This document shows positions 26,094 through 33,514 of a DNA stretch of 37,210 nt, piece by piece. The stretch is from contig JAHFDY010000021.1 in assembly GCA_023248735.1 (NCBI GenBank), positions 1-37,210 of the forward strand, given 5' to 3'. Each line of letters begins with the position of its first letter. The first letter of the stretch is position 1. The stretch is from Myxococcales bacterium (lineage in GTDB: Bacteria; Myxococcota_A; Polyangia; Polyangiales; Polyangiaceae). The notes under the pieces were generated by a model that worked only from the letters and a program-made list of their open reading frames with translations, was not told the origin of the DNA and did no database searches. Made by a program: the position numbers and the translations under genes.

Positions 26094-26202
26094 TTCCGAC
26101 TACTATAGACGCCGCAACCGGTTGATCCATTCACCGAATGTGCTCGGGACCATTGACAGTATGCGCTTGCGGCGTGCGGGGACAAAGGCCAGACCGAACA
26201 GC
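26094..26202. promoter_or_regulatory. Divergent region between membrane-protein and GNAT genes
   Basis: About 109 bases separate the two divergent starts. An open frame from 26083 runs through it into the GNAT gene, but the acetyltransferase fold begins only near 26203. No promoter boxes or repeats stand out. Confidence 0.3.
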
Positions 26203-26622
26203 ATGGACCTCGAAATTCGTTTCGTCGCGCAATCGTCGTGGAGCCCACTCGCGGTGCTTGCGTGCGATTTGCGGCCGAACCTCGATGCGAGCGGCTTTCT
26301 CGATCGCGCGGCATTTCAGCACCGCTATGGTTACGAATTGCACGGGGCGTTCGAGAATGGATCGCCGGTTGGTCTTCTCGGTGTTCGTGCATGCTGCACG
26401 CTTTCACGTGGACCGTTTCTACAAATCGACGACCTCGTCGTCGCCGAATCGCATCGAGGTGCAGGTGTTGGTCGTCACATGATGGCGTACGCGGAGGCCT
26501 ACGCGCGTTCACTCGGCCTCGGAGCCGTCTATCTCGAGGCGCGACCCACGGCCGTTGGGTTCTATGAATCGCTGGGCCTCTCTCATCATCCCAGCCCTGT
26601 GATGCGCAAAGTGTTTGGGTGA
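26203..26622 (+). CDS. GNAT family N-acetyltransferase
   Basis: A 139-residue GNAT acetyltransferase, near the minimum size for the fold. Motif A is complete: LQIDDLVVAESHRGAGVGRHMM, with Arg85-Gly86-x-Gly88-x-Gly90 gripping the acetyl-CoA pyrophosphate. Motif B follows (AVYLEARPTAVGFYESLGL), with the usual aromatic near the end. The acceptor (amine, protein N-terminus or small molecule) cannot be told. The ATG at 26203 is chosen because it begins the first strand (MDLEIRFVAQ); a longer frame to 26083 adds 40 residues of non-conserved, Arg-rich sequence. Weak Shine-Dalgarno only. Confidence 0.87.
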   Translation: MDLEIRFVAQSSWSPLAVLACDLRPNLDASGFLDRAAFQHRYGYELHGAFENGSPVGLLGVRACCTLSRGPFLQIDDLVVAESHRGAGVGRHMMAYAEAYARSLGLGAVYLEARPTAVGFYESLGLSHHPSPVMRKVFG

Positions 26623-26667
26623 CCTTCGGCCTTCAAGTTACGACTGAACACGGCTAGGTATCGGCCA

Positions 26668-28941
26668 ATGAGAAGCTCGGTCGCGCTTTGGGTCTTCGCG
26701 TTCTCGGCGGGTTGTGGCGCAGGACAGGAGCGCGAGCAGCTGCTTGCGAAATTGCCACCGCCAACGAGCGAGCTTCCCATCGTCATCCCGATCGCAGAAG
26801 CCCACTCCATGCCGTATCCAGGTATGGCTGCGCCATTTTTTGCAGAGCCGATGGTGCCCGTTCGCTTTGAAAATCCTGGTGGAATGTGGATGCCTCACCA
26901 GATTCTTGGGCATCAGGACAAGCTCAAATCACTGGGCCTCGAGCTCGACCCGAAGTTGCTCGCGGAGCCAACGTCGCCCGTGCTCGGGGCGGTCGTGAGT
27001 CTCGGCGGATGTTCGGCTTCATTTGTATCTAGCGATGGTTTGATGGTGACCAACCACCACTGCGCGACCGGCGCACTCCAATACAATTCGACGGCCACGA
27101 CGAATTTGCTCAAAGATGGCCACATCGCGCGGAGTCGCGAAGAAGAAAAGTGGAACGGTCCAACAGCGCGTGTATTTGTAACGCAATCGGTTACCGATGT
27201 GACCGAAAAGGTTCTTTCGGGTAGTGCGACCATCAAAGACGATGTGAGGCGCTACAAATTTGTCGAGCGCCGACAGAAAGAGCTCACCGAGAGTTGCGAA
27301 AAAGGAAAGAACGGTATTCGCTGCACAATCGCGCGCTTCAACGACGGCGCTAAGTTCTTCGAGATCGAACAATTAGAGATTCGCGACGTGCGCCTCGTGC
27401 TCGCGCCGCCAGCAAGCGTTGGCAACTACGGTGGTGAGATCGACAACTGGCGTTGGCCGAGGCACACCGGCGACTACAGCTTCTTTCGTGCTTACGTCGG
27501 AAAGGACGGTAAGCCTGCCGATCACTCGAACGACAACGTGCCGTTCAAACCGCCGCATGCGCTCAAACTCGCGTCGCGTCCCCTCAAGGAAGGAGATCTC
27601 GTTTTCGTGGCCGGCTATCCCGGTCGAACGAATCTTTACAAATCGTCCGAAGAGCTGCGCGACGCAATCGAGTGGTTTTATCCGCGCCGTATCAGACAAT
27701 TCGAATCGTACATTAAGGTGATCGAACACGTCGGCGCTAACGATCCCGACGCGAAGATCAAGGGCGCGAGCCTCTGGCGCGGAATGGCAAACTACTTGAC
27801 CAATACGAAGGGTCAGCTTGAAGGGCTCGCGCGAACCCACCTTCTCGAAAAGCGCACTGCTGAAGACGGGACGGATCAAGGCGCGAAAAAGGCTGTGAAC
27901 GACTTTGTTGCCTCGATGCGTCCGCATCGAGAGAAGGACGCGGCCCTCCGCGAGTTGTCGTCGATGCCTCGCTTGCTCAGCGCGGCCACAACGATTGTTC
28001 GCATGGCCGAAGAGCGTGCGAAGGCCGATAAGGATCGGCATCCCGACTACCAGGTCCGCAACTGGAAGCGCTTGGAACAGGGGCTGGTAACGCTCGATAA
28101 GAGTTACAATAAGGCACTCGACGAAGCGCTATTGGCCCACGCTCTGCGCCGTATTCAAGCAACCGATGCGCACGATCGAAGCGAAGCGCTCGCGCTGATT
28201 GTTGGGAAGAAAATCGATGACGCAGCGATCGGTGAGCTCGCCAAGCGCGCCGTTGACGAGACTCAGCTCGCCGAGAGCGCGAAGCGTGTCGAGCTCTTCT
28301 CCAACGCGACGACCACGGACCTCAAGAAGAGCAAGGATCCGTTGATTGCGATCGCCCTAAAGCTGCGGCCGCTGCTGGCTGCCGCTGAGGATCGCGAAGA
28401 CAAAGTGTCGGGACGCTTTGCGCTTCTCAAGCCGAAGTATCTGCAAGCGCTTGGCGGCGATGCGTTGCCACCCGATGCGAACAGCACGCTGCGTGTTACC
28501 TACGGAACAGTGCGCGGTTACAAGTCCTCGGAGGACAAGCCGATGTATCGTCCATTTACTTTACTGTCTCAGGTCGTGGCGAAAGCGACCGGCAAGGAGC
28601 CATTTGATGCGCCTCAAGGGCTTATCGACGCATACCTTGTCCGCAAGACGGGGCCGTATGCAGACGAAGCGCTGGGCGAGATCCCCGTCAACTTTCTTTC
28701 CGACTTGCACATTACCGGCGGCAATTCGGGATCGGCGACGTTGAACGCGAAGGGTGAGCTCGTGGGGCTCGTGTTCGACGGCAACTATGAGGCCATGTCC
28801 TCCGACTGGCAGTTTCAGCCCAAGATCACTCGGAGCATTCACGTCGATCTTCGCTACGTGCTCTGGACGCTCGACGCGGTTCTGGGTGCGCGCGAGCTTC
28901 TTTTGGAACTCGGCGTTAGCCCCGCGTTTTCACACCCGTGA
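26668..28941 (+). CDS. S46 family dipeptidyl-peptidase, DPP7-type, predicted lipoprotein
   Basis: A 757-residue serine exopeptidase of MEROPS family S46 (DPP7/DPP11), slightly longer than the usual 710-720. The catalytic triad is visible: His131 in VTNHHCATG, Asp259 in GEIDNWRWPRHTGD and Ser687 in TGGNSGSATLN. In this family the residue after FD in the GLVFDGNYEAM stretch sets specificity; here it is Gly705 (DPP7-like, hydrophobic P1), not the Arg of the acid-specific DPP11. It removes dipeptides from peptide N-termini outside the cytoplasm. A short signal ends in an S-A-G-C lipobox (Cys16), so it is probably a lipoprotein, while characterised family members are mostly periplasmic. The gene stands alone between an acetyltransferase and a convergent SDR gene. 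Confidence 0.93.
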   Translation: MRSSVALWVFAFSAGCGAGQEREQLLAKLPPPTSELPIVIPIAEAHSMPYPGMAAPFFAEPMVPVRFENPGGMWMPHQILGHQDKLKSLGLELDPKLLAEPTSPVLGAVVSLGGCSASFVSSDGLMVTNHHCATGALQYNSTATTNLLKDGHIARSREEEKWNGPTARVFVTQSVTDVTEKVLSGSATIKDDVRRYKFVERRQKELTESCEKGKNGIRCTIARFNDGAKFFEIEQLEIRDVRLVLAPPASVGNYGGEIDNWRWPRHTGDYSFFRAYVGKDGKPADHSNDNVPFKPPHALKLASRPLKEGDLVFVAGYPGRTNLYKSSEELRDAIEWFYPRRIRQFESYIKVIEHVGANDPDAKIKGASLWRGMANYLTNTKGQLEGLARTHLLEKRTAEDGTDQGAKKAVNDFVASMRPHREKDAALRELSSMPRLLSAATTIVRMAEERAKADKDRHPDYQVRNWKRLEQGLVTLDKSYNKALDEALLAHALRRIQATDAHDRSEALALIVGKKIDDAAIGELAKRAVDETQLAESAKRVELFSNATTTDLKKSKDPLIAIALKLRPLLAAAEDREDKVSGRFALLKPKYLQALGGDALPPDANSTLRVTYGTVRGYKSSEDKPMYRPFTLLSQVVAKATGKEPFDAPQGLIDAYLVRKTGPYADEALGEIPVNFLSDLHITGGNSGSATLNAKGELVGLVFDGNYEAMSSDWQFQPKITRSIHVDLRYVLWTLDAVLGARELLLELGVSPAFSHP

Positions 28942-28966
28942 TGCGGCTTGCGCCTGCCCGTCTCCG

Positions 28967-29893
28967 CTAGCCGGAACTACGGGCTTCAGCCACGGTGGTT
29001 TGCAACGTTTCATCGAGTTGAAGCGCTGCCCGGAAACCGAATGTGTGTCGAAAGGCGCTGTCGTCGATGATGCACGGATGCTTCAGGAAGTTGACCAAGT
29101 AGGGCGGTTGCCGAAACACGGTTGGCAGAAGACGTCGCGACAACGCGCTTGGCAGCGGGAAGCCCTTCACGCCACAGATCGCGAGCGCGGTTCGCCAAGG
29201 GACGGCATCGTTGCCTGCCACATTGAACACCCCGCGAGACGTTCCGGACACCGCTGCGATGATCGCGCCGGCGAGATCATCTTCGTGCAGGAATTGCATC
29301 ATGGGGTTGAAGCCCGCGATGTATGGGACGCGCGGTTGACGCAGGAGTGTGCACATCGTGTTTTGAATGTTCGGTCCGACAACGTGCGTGGGTCTGAGGA
29401 CGACAGTGCGCACGGGAGGATGTTGGTAAATCCACGCACCGGCCATGTTGTCGAGCTGAATCGCGTCGGCGATCTGCGGGAACTCGAACCCCGCACGGAG
29501 CGGTTCGCCTTCTGCGATCGGGGTTGGATTGCGCGGATCGGCGCCATAGATATGAAATGTTGAGAGCACGATGAGCGAACGCACATTGTGCTGGACGCAC
29601 AAATGCATGACTTTTTGCGAGCCCAGGACGTTGAGTTCGAAGCGTTTCCCGGTCGATTCGGCGAGGTTGCCTACGCGACCAAGGTGAAGGACGGCGTCGA
29701 AGTCGTGTCGTCGAAAGACATCTTCGAAGGCGCTCTTGTTGTAACTCGCCCGGTAAACAGGAATGCGCGCGATGTCACTGGAGAGCTCGACATCCGCGCG
29801 ATAGTCAACGCCAACGACGTCGTGGCCCGAACCGAGTAGCCGAGCAACGACACGCTGTGCGAGCCCTCCGCCGATTCCGGTGACGAGAATCAA
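28967..29893 (-). CDS. NAD-dependent epimerase/dehydratase-like SDR, atypical active site
   Basis: A 308-residue extended short-chain dehydrogenase/reductase. The Rossmann start is MILVTGIGGGLAQRVV with the G-x-G-x-x-x-A pattern, followed by VVGVDYR for NAD(H). The Ser/Thr region LSTFHIYGA (110-118) is typical. The expected catalytic Y-x-x-x-K lies in a stretch reading QIADAIQLDNMAG (140-152), with neither Tyr nor Lys in the right places, so classical redox chemistry is doubtful; it may bind nucleotide or use another mechanism. Start is TTG at 29893: an in-frame TAA sits 24 bases upstream, and AAAGGA seven bases before the TTG is a strong Shine-Dalgarno. Last gene of the patatin-acyltransferase-SDR operon, 21 bases after the acyltransferase. 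Confidence 0.88.
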   Translation of the reverse strand: MILVTGIGGGLAQRVVARLLGSGHDVVGVDYRADVELSSDIARIPVYRASYNKSAFEDVFRRHDFDAVLHLGRVGNLAESTGKRFELNVLGSQKVMHLCVQHNVRSLIVLSTFHIYGADPRNPTPIAEGEPLRAGFEFPQIADAIQLDNMAGAWIYQHPPVRTVVLRPTHVVGPNIQNTMCTLLRQPRVPYIAGFNPMMQFLHEDDLAGAIIAAVSGTSRGVFNVAGNDAVPWRTALAICGVKGFPLPSALSRRLLPTVFRQPPYLVNFLKHPCIIDDSAFRHTFGFRAALQLDETLQTTVAEARSSG

Positions 29894-29914
29894 ATGTCGG
29901 TCCTTTGTGTGAGG

Positions 29915-30754
29915 TTAGTAGAAGACACTCTTGCGTTCCTCGAGACCATGCTCAATGAGCGACGATATTTGGCTCCTGACGGTGTCGACCTTCGCATTAA
30001 CAACGGAGTCTTCATCATCATATCGGCCGGAAAAGGTAAGCGGCTTACCGAAATGGATCCGAAACTTGACGGGTAGCGGCAAGTAACCAAACGGCCCTAA
30101 CAACGGCGTCAGCGGCGTGATGGGCAAGTACGGAATGCCCACCCACTTCGCGAGCGTCTTTGCGTTGTGGAGGCTGACGATGGATTCCTCGCCCCCAATG
30201 ATCGCGCACGGCACGATGGGCGTATCGGTCTGCAGTGCGAGTCGCATGAAGCCGCGCCCAAATTCCGCGAGCTGATAACGCTTGGCCCAGGTCTTTCCGC
30301 TCCCGCGAACGCCTTCGGGGAAGACGAGAATTGACTGGTCGTCGAGCAAAAGGTTCCGACAGTTGACGGGATCACCGAGCACCGCGCCGCATCGGAAGAG
30401 AAAGTCGCTGATGAACGGCACGTTCGGAAACCAGCGCTCCACCATCGCGCGGACAAGGCGTGGCGGCTTGCCATGAAGGAGGCAGGTGAGTGCGACGATG
30501 GCGCCGTCGATTGGAACCTGGCCCGAGTGGTTGGCCACGATCATGACCCGGCCCGCGGACAGGTTCTCGATGCCGGTGACCGTCGGACGAAAGTAAGGGA
30601 GAAAGACGCGCTTGCCGAAAGTGTAGCCCCGCTTGGCCACCTCGGGCGAAAAGCCCCACGCGTCATACCCGTAGCGATTGGTGTGGTTTGGGAGTGCGTC
30701 GATGGCTTGATCGACCGCTTTGTCGACGGTTCCAAAATCAGTGAGATTTACCAT
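29915..30754 (-). CDS. PlsC-like lysophospholipid acyltransferase
   Basis: A 279-residue member of the glycerophospholipid acyltransferase (PlsC/LPLAT) family, which adds acyl groups to lysophospholipids at the inner membrane. Motif I is ANHSGQVPIDGA (His76, Asp83) and motif III is FPEGVRGSGK. The His-to-Asp spacing is six residues, not the canonical four of H(X4)D. The region VPCAIIGGEE is a likely acceptor or membrane strand. ATG 30754 is preferred over the longer frame because it has a GGAT about four bases upstream and lies 32 bases after the patatin stop. The acyl acceptor is unknown. Grouping with a phospholipase suggests deacylation-reacylation of lipids. Confidence 0.87.
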   Translation of the reverse strand: MVNLTDFGTVDKAVDQAIDALPNHTNRYGYDAWGFSPEVAKRGYTFGKRVFLPYFRPTVTGIENLSAGRVMIVANHSGQVPIDGAIVALTCLLHGKPPRLVRAMVERWFPNVPFISDFLFRCGAVLGDPVNCRNLLLDDQSILVFPEGVRGSGKTWAKRYQLAEFGRGFMRLALQTDTPIVPCAIIGGEESIVSLHNAKTLAKWVGIPYLPITPLTPLLGPFGYLPLPVKFRIHFGKPLTFSGRYDDEDSVVNAKVDTVRSQISSLIEHGLEERKSVFY

Positions 30755-30786
30755 GGCGATCCTATCTGAACGTGACGGCGAATCTG

Positions 30787-32028
30787 TCACGGTGCGTGGA
30801 CGGCTTCGAAGAATGCGCAAAGCTCGTCGTGACGCAGGCGAGCGTCGCGATACCCGAGATCGATGAGGCTTGAGGCAAACTCGCCGTCGAATAAGACGTA
30901 GCTCAGCAAGTCCGATTCACTTTGTGCATCCGTGTCCGCGAGTGCGCTGATCACGCGCCCGAGTACGCCCCCAACGCGTTGTCCGAACGAGGCGCGCCTT
31001 ACGTATGCAGCCGCCAACTCGCCGATATTCTCGGATGAGCGAATCAAGAGTGATCGCATGGGGCGTAGCCCTCGCGGCGCTTGGTACCCCATCGCGGTGT
31101 TCAGTTTGTCGACGAAGTCTGGGCCGTACGCGCGTTCGCCCGCCTCTAGAATGCGGTTAATCGTGTCGAGGCGCGCCATGTCGGTATCGAGACGATCGAG
31201 AAGAAGCGCATTAAGTGTCTTACCGAGCACGAACAGGGGTCCGGGAAATTGGTCATCGGCCTGATCGTTGCCCTCGGAAAAGACAGGTGCGCCAATGTAG
31301 CGCGGGTTAATGATGATGACGCCACCGGCGCCCAGACGTCGTGCGGGAGAGAGAGGCACGTTTTGCCGCAGACCGCCGTCGCAGTGAAATTCGCCGTCGA
31401 GCCGAACCGACGGAAACAATATGGGAATGGCTGCCGACGCCAGTGCGTGCTGTGCAGTGAGCTGGGACGCACGTGGCTCAATCGTTGGATCCATGCTCCA
31501 CGGGGGCAGTTCGAGGCCGCGGCGCTGCACAAAGACGATCGTGCGCCCCGTGACAACGTGAGTCGTCGAGACGGTGATGGCGTCGAGGTAGCCTTGGTCA
31601 AGATTGTTGCGTATCGCCCGAAAGGGGATCGCTTGCTCGAGAAGGTGCTCGAGACCACTTGGGTCGAGGAGGCCGCCTTCGCGCACGGGAGTTCCCTTGG
31701 ACGAGGGCGCACGTGAAAAGAGTTTTGTGCCCATTTTCATGAGCCCCTGGGAATCGATCCGTATGAGTTGGTCGACGCGCAGTGTGCGCCAAATGGCGGC
31801 CAGTCTCGCGGCCCTTCCCCGCGGCGTTTCGGCGAACGCGGCAAGCGCGCAGGCGTTGAGCGCTCCGACGCTCGTTCCACAGAAGATGTCGAGAGGCACG
31901 TCACGTCCAAGCGCGCGGGACACTTCTTCGACGAGGTAGTGGACAACCCCTACTTCGTAGGCGCCGCGCGCCGCGCCTCCGGCGAGAACGAGCGCGACCC
32001 GGTGGCCTGGACGGTTGCTCTCGGGCAT
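30787..32028 (-). CDS. Patatin-like phospholipase
   Basis: A 413-residue patatin-domain lipid acyl hydrolase. The oxyanion-hole loop is GGAARGAYEVG (17-27), the nucleophile is Ser53 in GTSVG and the Asp of the dyad is Asp217 in HCDGGLRQN; all are intact. This domain covers about residues 10-260; the remaining 150 are helical and not recognised. No signal peptide, so it probably acts on the inner face of the membrane. Patatins cleave acyl chains from phospho- or glycolipids. First gene of a three-gene operon with the acyltransferase and SDR, divergent from the helical protein gene at 32096. Confidence 0.93.
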   Translation of the reverse strand: MPESNRPGHRVALVLAGGAARGAYEVGVVHYLVEEVSRALGRDVPLDIFCGTSVGALNACALAAFAETPRGRAARLAAIWRTLRVDQLIRIDSQGLMKMGTKLFSRAPSSKGTPVREGGLLDPSGLEHLLEQAIPFRAIRNNLDQGYLDAITVSTTHVVTGRTIVFVQRRGLELPPWSMDPTIEPRASQLTAQHALASAAIPILFPSVRLDGEFHCDGGLRQNVPLSPARRLGAGGVIIINPRYIGAPVFSEGNDQADDQFPGPLFVLGKTLNALLLDRLDTDMARLDTINRILEAGERAYGPDFVDKLNTAMGYQAPRGLRPMRSLLIRSSENIGELAAAYVRRASFGQRVGGVLGRVISALADTDAQSESDLLSYVLFDGEFASSLIDLGYRDARLRHDELCAFFEAVHAP

Positions 32029-32095
32029 CGCGAGCCATCGTAACCGACGAAGGTCTATTCGGCGAAGTTACGGGTTCGAGTATCCTCGCTTCCCA
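32029..32095. promoter_or_regulatory. Divergent region between patatin operon and Hsp70 cassette
   Basis: Only 67 bases separate the two divergent operons, so their promoters must lie here or reach into the genes. A GGTTCGAGT near 32072 resembles a tRNA T-loop by chance. No clear -35/-10 pair is seen, and no Shine-Dalgarno precedes the ATG at 32096. Confidence 0.35.
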
Positions 32096-33226
32096 ATGGA
32101 TGCCCAGGCAGCCAAGCTCACTTCGCGGCTCGAACTGGAGAACGCGTTTCTATGTTTGTGGGAGGGAGAAACCGACGCAGCCCCCTTTGGCATCGGCATC
32201 GTGCGTGCGGCAGGCCTTCTGGTCGAACTTCAACAGATTGCGGGGGGTCCGGACGTTTTCGACCGCAAGTCTTGCGCGCGATTTCTACGAACCGTCTCGC
32301 TCCGGAGCTTGGCCCCGAAGTGCTTGCATCACATCGCACTGTTTTGGTCGAGGGTGCACGGCGCGAGGGGACAGGCCGAAGCGGGGTGCTTGGCGACGTG
32401 TGCGTGGGCCGCGCTCGCAGTCGAGCAGCGCTACCTTATTCATCTTCTTGACGAGCTGGGGGCCAACGAGGCGCAGCGGACCCAGGCCATCGAAGAGCGT
32501 GTGCTCGGCGTTGTCCAAGATGCCGAACGCGTCGCATTGAACGAGGCCGCGGCATTTACACCGATAGGTTTCGCGGCTGCAAAGTTCCTGGCTGATGCGA
32601 CGCGGTTGCCCATGGACGAACCGTGGCGATCGCAGGTTTCAGGTGCTTCCGATCGTGCATTGTCACGAACCATCGCGTCCGCGCTTGACCCTCTGGAAGC
32701 ACAGCTTGCCCTCCTACCTGAGAGTGCGGAGCTCGGCGTGTTGGTAAAGAAGCTCGACAAGTTGTGGAGGTACTTCGGTAACCATGTTCAGGTGGAGCGG
32801 CTCATCGCAGAGCATCTGGTCGAGCCGTTGTGGCCCGCTTACCGCGCGCTATCGAGCGACGCATTTTTGCAGCTGATCGCGCCAATCGAGCTTGCCGTCG
32901 ACGCCCTTGTCAGAAGGAATGAACGTGGAGAAGAGATCGCCTACCTCAGCTCCGCGGTCGACATGCTCGCGTTCTACGCCTTTGTTCAGCGCGATGATGA
33001 ACTTGCGGTTCCGATATACCGACGCGTTCTCAAGCTGTTTCCGACGCACCGCAACTCGGCACGGTGTCTTGCGGCTGTGATCGCGTCGCGGGTGCTTGTG
33101 GGGTTAGGTCTGGCGATGCCCGCTTTCGCCGCACTCGATCGCGACTTAGGTGAGGCCGAGACCCTTGCGCCCGATCATGCAGAAGTGAAGCGCGCGCGCG
33201 AGGCGCTGAATGCGAGGCGTGCGTGA
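32096..33226 (+). CDS. Hypothetical helical protein, first gene of Hsp70 cassette
   Basis: A 376-residue, mostly alpha-helical soluble protein with no TM segment. I do not recognise a named family. The last 90 residues look TPR-like: DDELAVPIYRRVLKLFPTH, then NSARCLAAVIASRVLVGLG, then EAETLAPDHAEVKRAREAL, with the alternating small/large residues and Pro-His/Asp turns of tetratricopeptide repeats. The frame is open from 32015 but the ATG at 32096 clears the divergent patatin gene. Its TGA overlaps the GTG of the J-like gene (GTGA), showing translational coupling. It may be a client-binding or scaffolding partner of the chaperone encoded downstream. Confidence 0.8.
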   Translation: MDAQAAKLTSRLELENAFLCLWEGETDAAPFGIGIVRAAGLLVELQQIAGGPDVFDRKSCARFLRTVSLRSLAPKCLHHIALFWSRVHGARGQAEAGCLATCAWAALAVEQRYLIHLLDELGANEAQRTQAIEERVLGVVQDAERVALNEAAAFTPIGFAAAKFLADATRLPMDEPWRSQVSGASDRALSRTIASALDPLEAQLALLPESAELGVLVKKLDKLWRYFGNHVQVERLIAEHLVEPLWPAYRALSSDAFLQLIAPIELAVDALVRRNERGEEIAYLSSAVDMLAFYAFVQRDDELAVPIYRRVLKLFPTHRNSARCLAAVIASRVLVGLGLAMPAFAALDRDLGEAETLAPDHAEVKRAREALNARRA

Positions 33227-33510
33227 ATCCCTTTGAAGCGTTTGGCCTCGACCCGTCGCTGGGACTCTCGGAGATCACCTCGATTCTTCGCACGCGCTTG
33301 GAGGACGCTCGTACCGAAGACGAACGCCAGGCTCTCCGCAGCGCATGGGAGCAACTCACGCGCTCGCCTGACGATCGCTTTCGATGGGCGCTCTTGACGC
33401 CTCCGACTTCAGGTGACCTCCTATTGGATCCGCCAGACGAGCCTGTGGGCGGAAGCTTCTCAATCGACTTGATTCAAGAAATTGACTTTATCAACACCAC
33501 AAGCGAGTAA
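33223..33510 (+). CDS. Small J-domain-like protein lacking HPD
   Basis: A 95-residue protein whose first 60 residues follow a J-domain plan: NPFEAFGLDPS resembles the start of helix I, LSEITSILRTRLEDA helix II, and DERQALRSAWEQLTRSPDDRFRWALLT the INEAYEVLSDPEKRARYD-like helix III. The HPD tripeptide that stimulates Hsp70 ATPase is absent; RTE stands between helices II and III. The last 30 residues are acidic and Pro-rich. GTG start overlaps the upstream TGA. It sits four bases before the hsp70-like gene. It may therefore bind that Hsp70 without activating it in the usual way, or the resemblance may be to a shared structural fold. Match by pattern, moderate certainty. Confidence 0.72.
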   Translation: MNPFEAFGLDPSLGLSEITSILRTRLEDARTEDERQALRSAWEQLTRSPDDRFRWALLTPPTSGDLLLDPPDEPVGGSFSIDLIQEIDFINTTSE

Positions 33511-33514
33511 CCGC

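Noticed and set aside
25345-26130. 261-codon minus-strand frame ending in a Lys/Arg/Pro-rich tail that overlaps the hybrid kinase start by ATGA
   Set aside because: It runs through the membrane-protein gene in another frame, and the tail region itself has no ATG or GTG start. The overlap is probably chance.
28754-29563. 269-codon plus-strand frame opposite the SDR gene
   Set aside because: Antisense shadow of two recognisable genes, a common effect of high G+C; no motif.
32068-32085. tRNA-like GGTTCGAGT box in the divergent spacer
   Set aside because: No acceptor stem, D-arm or anticodon arm can be formed around it in the 67-base gap.
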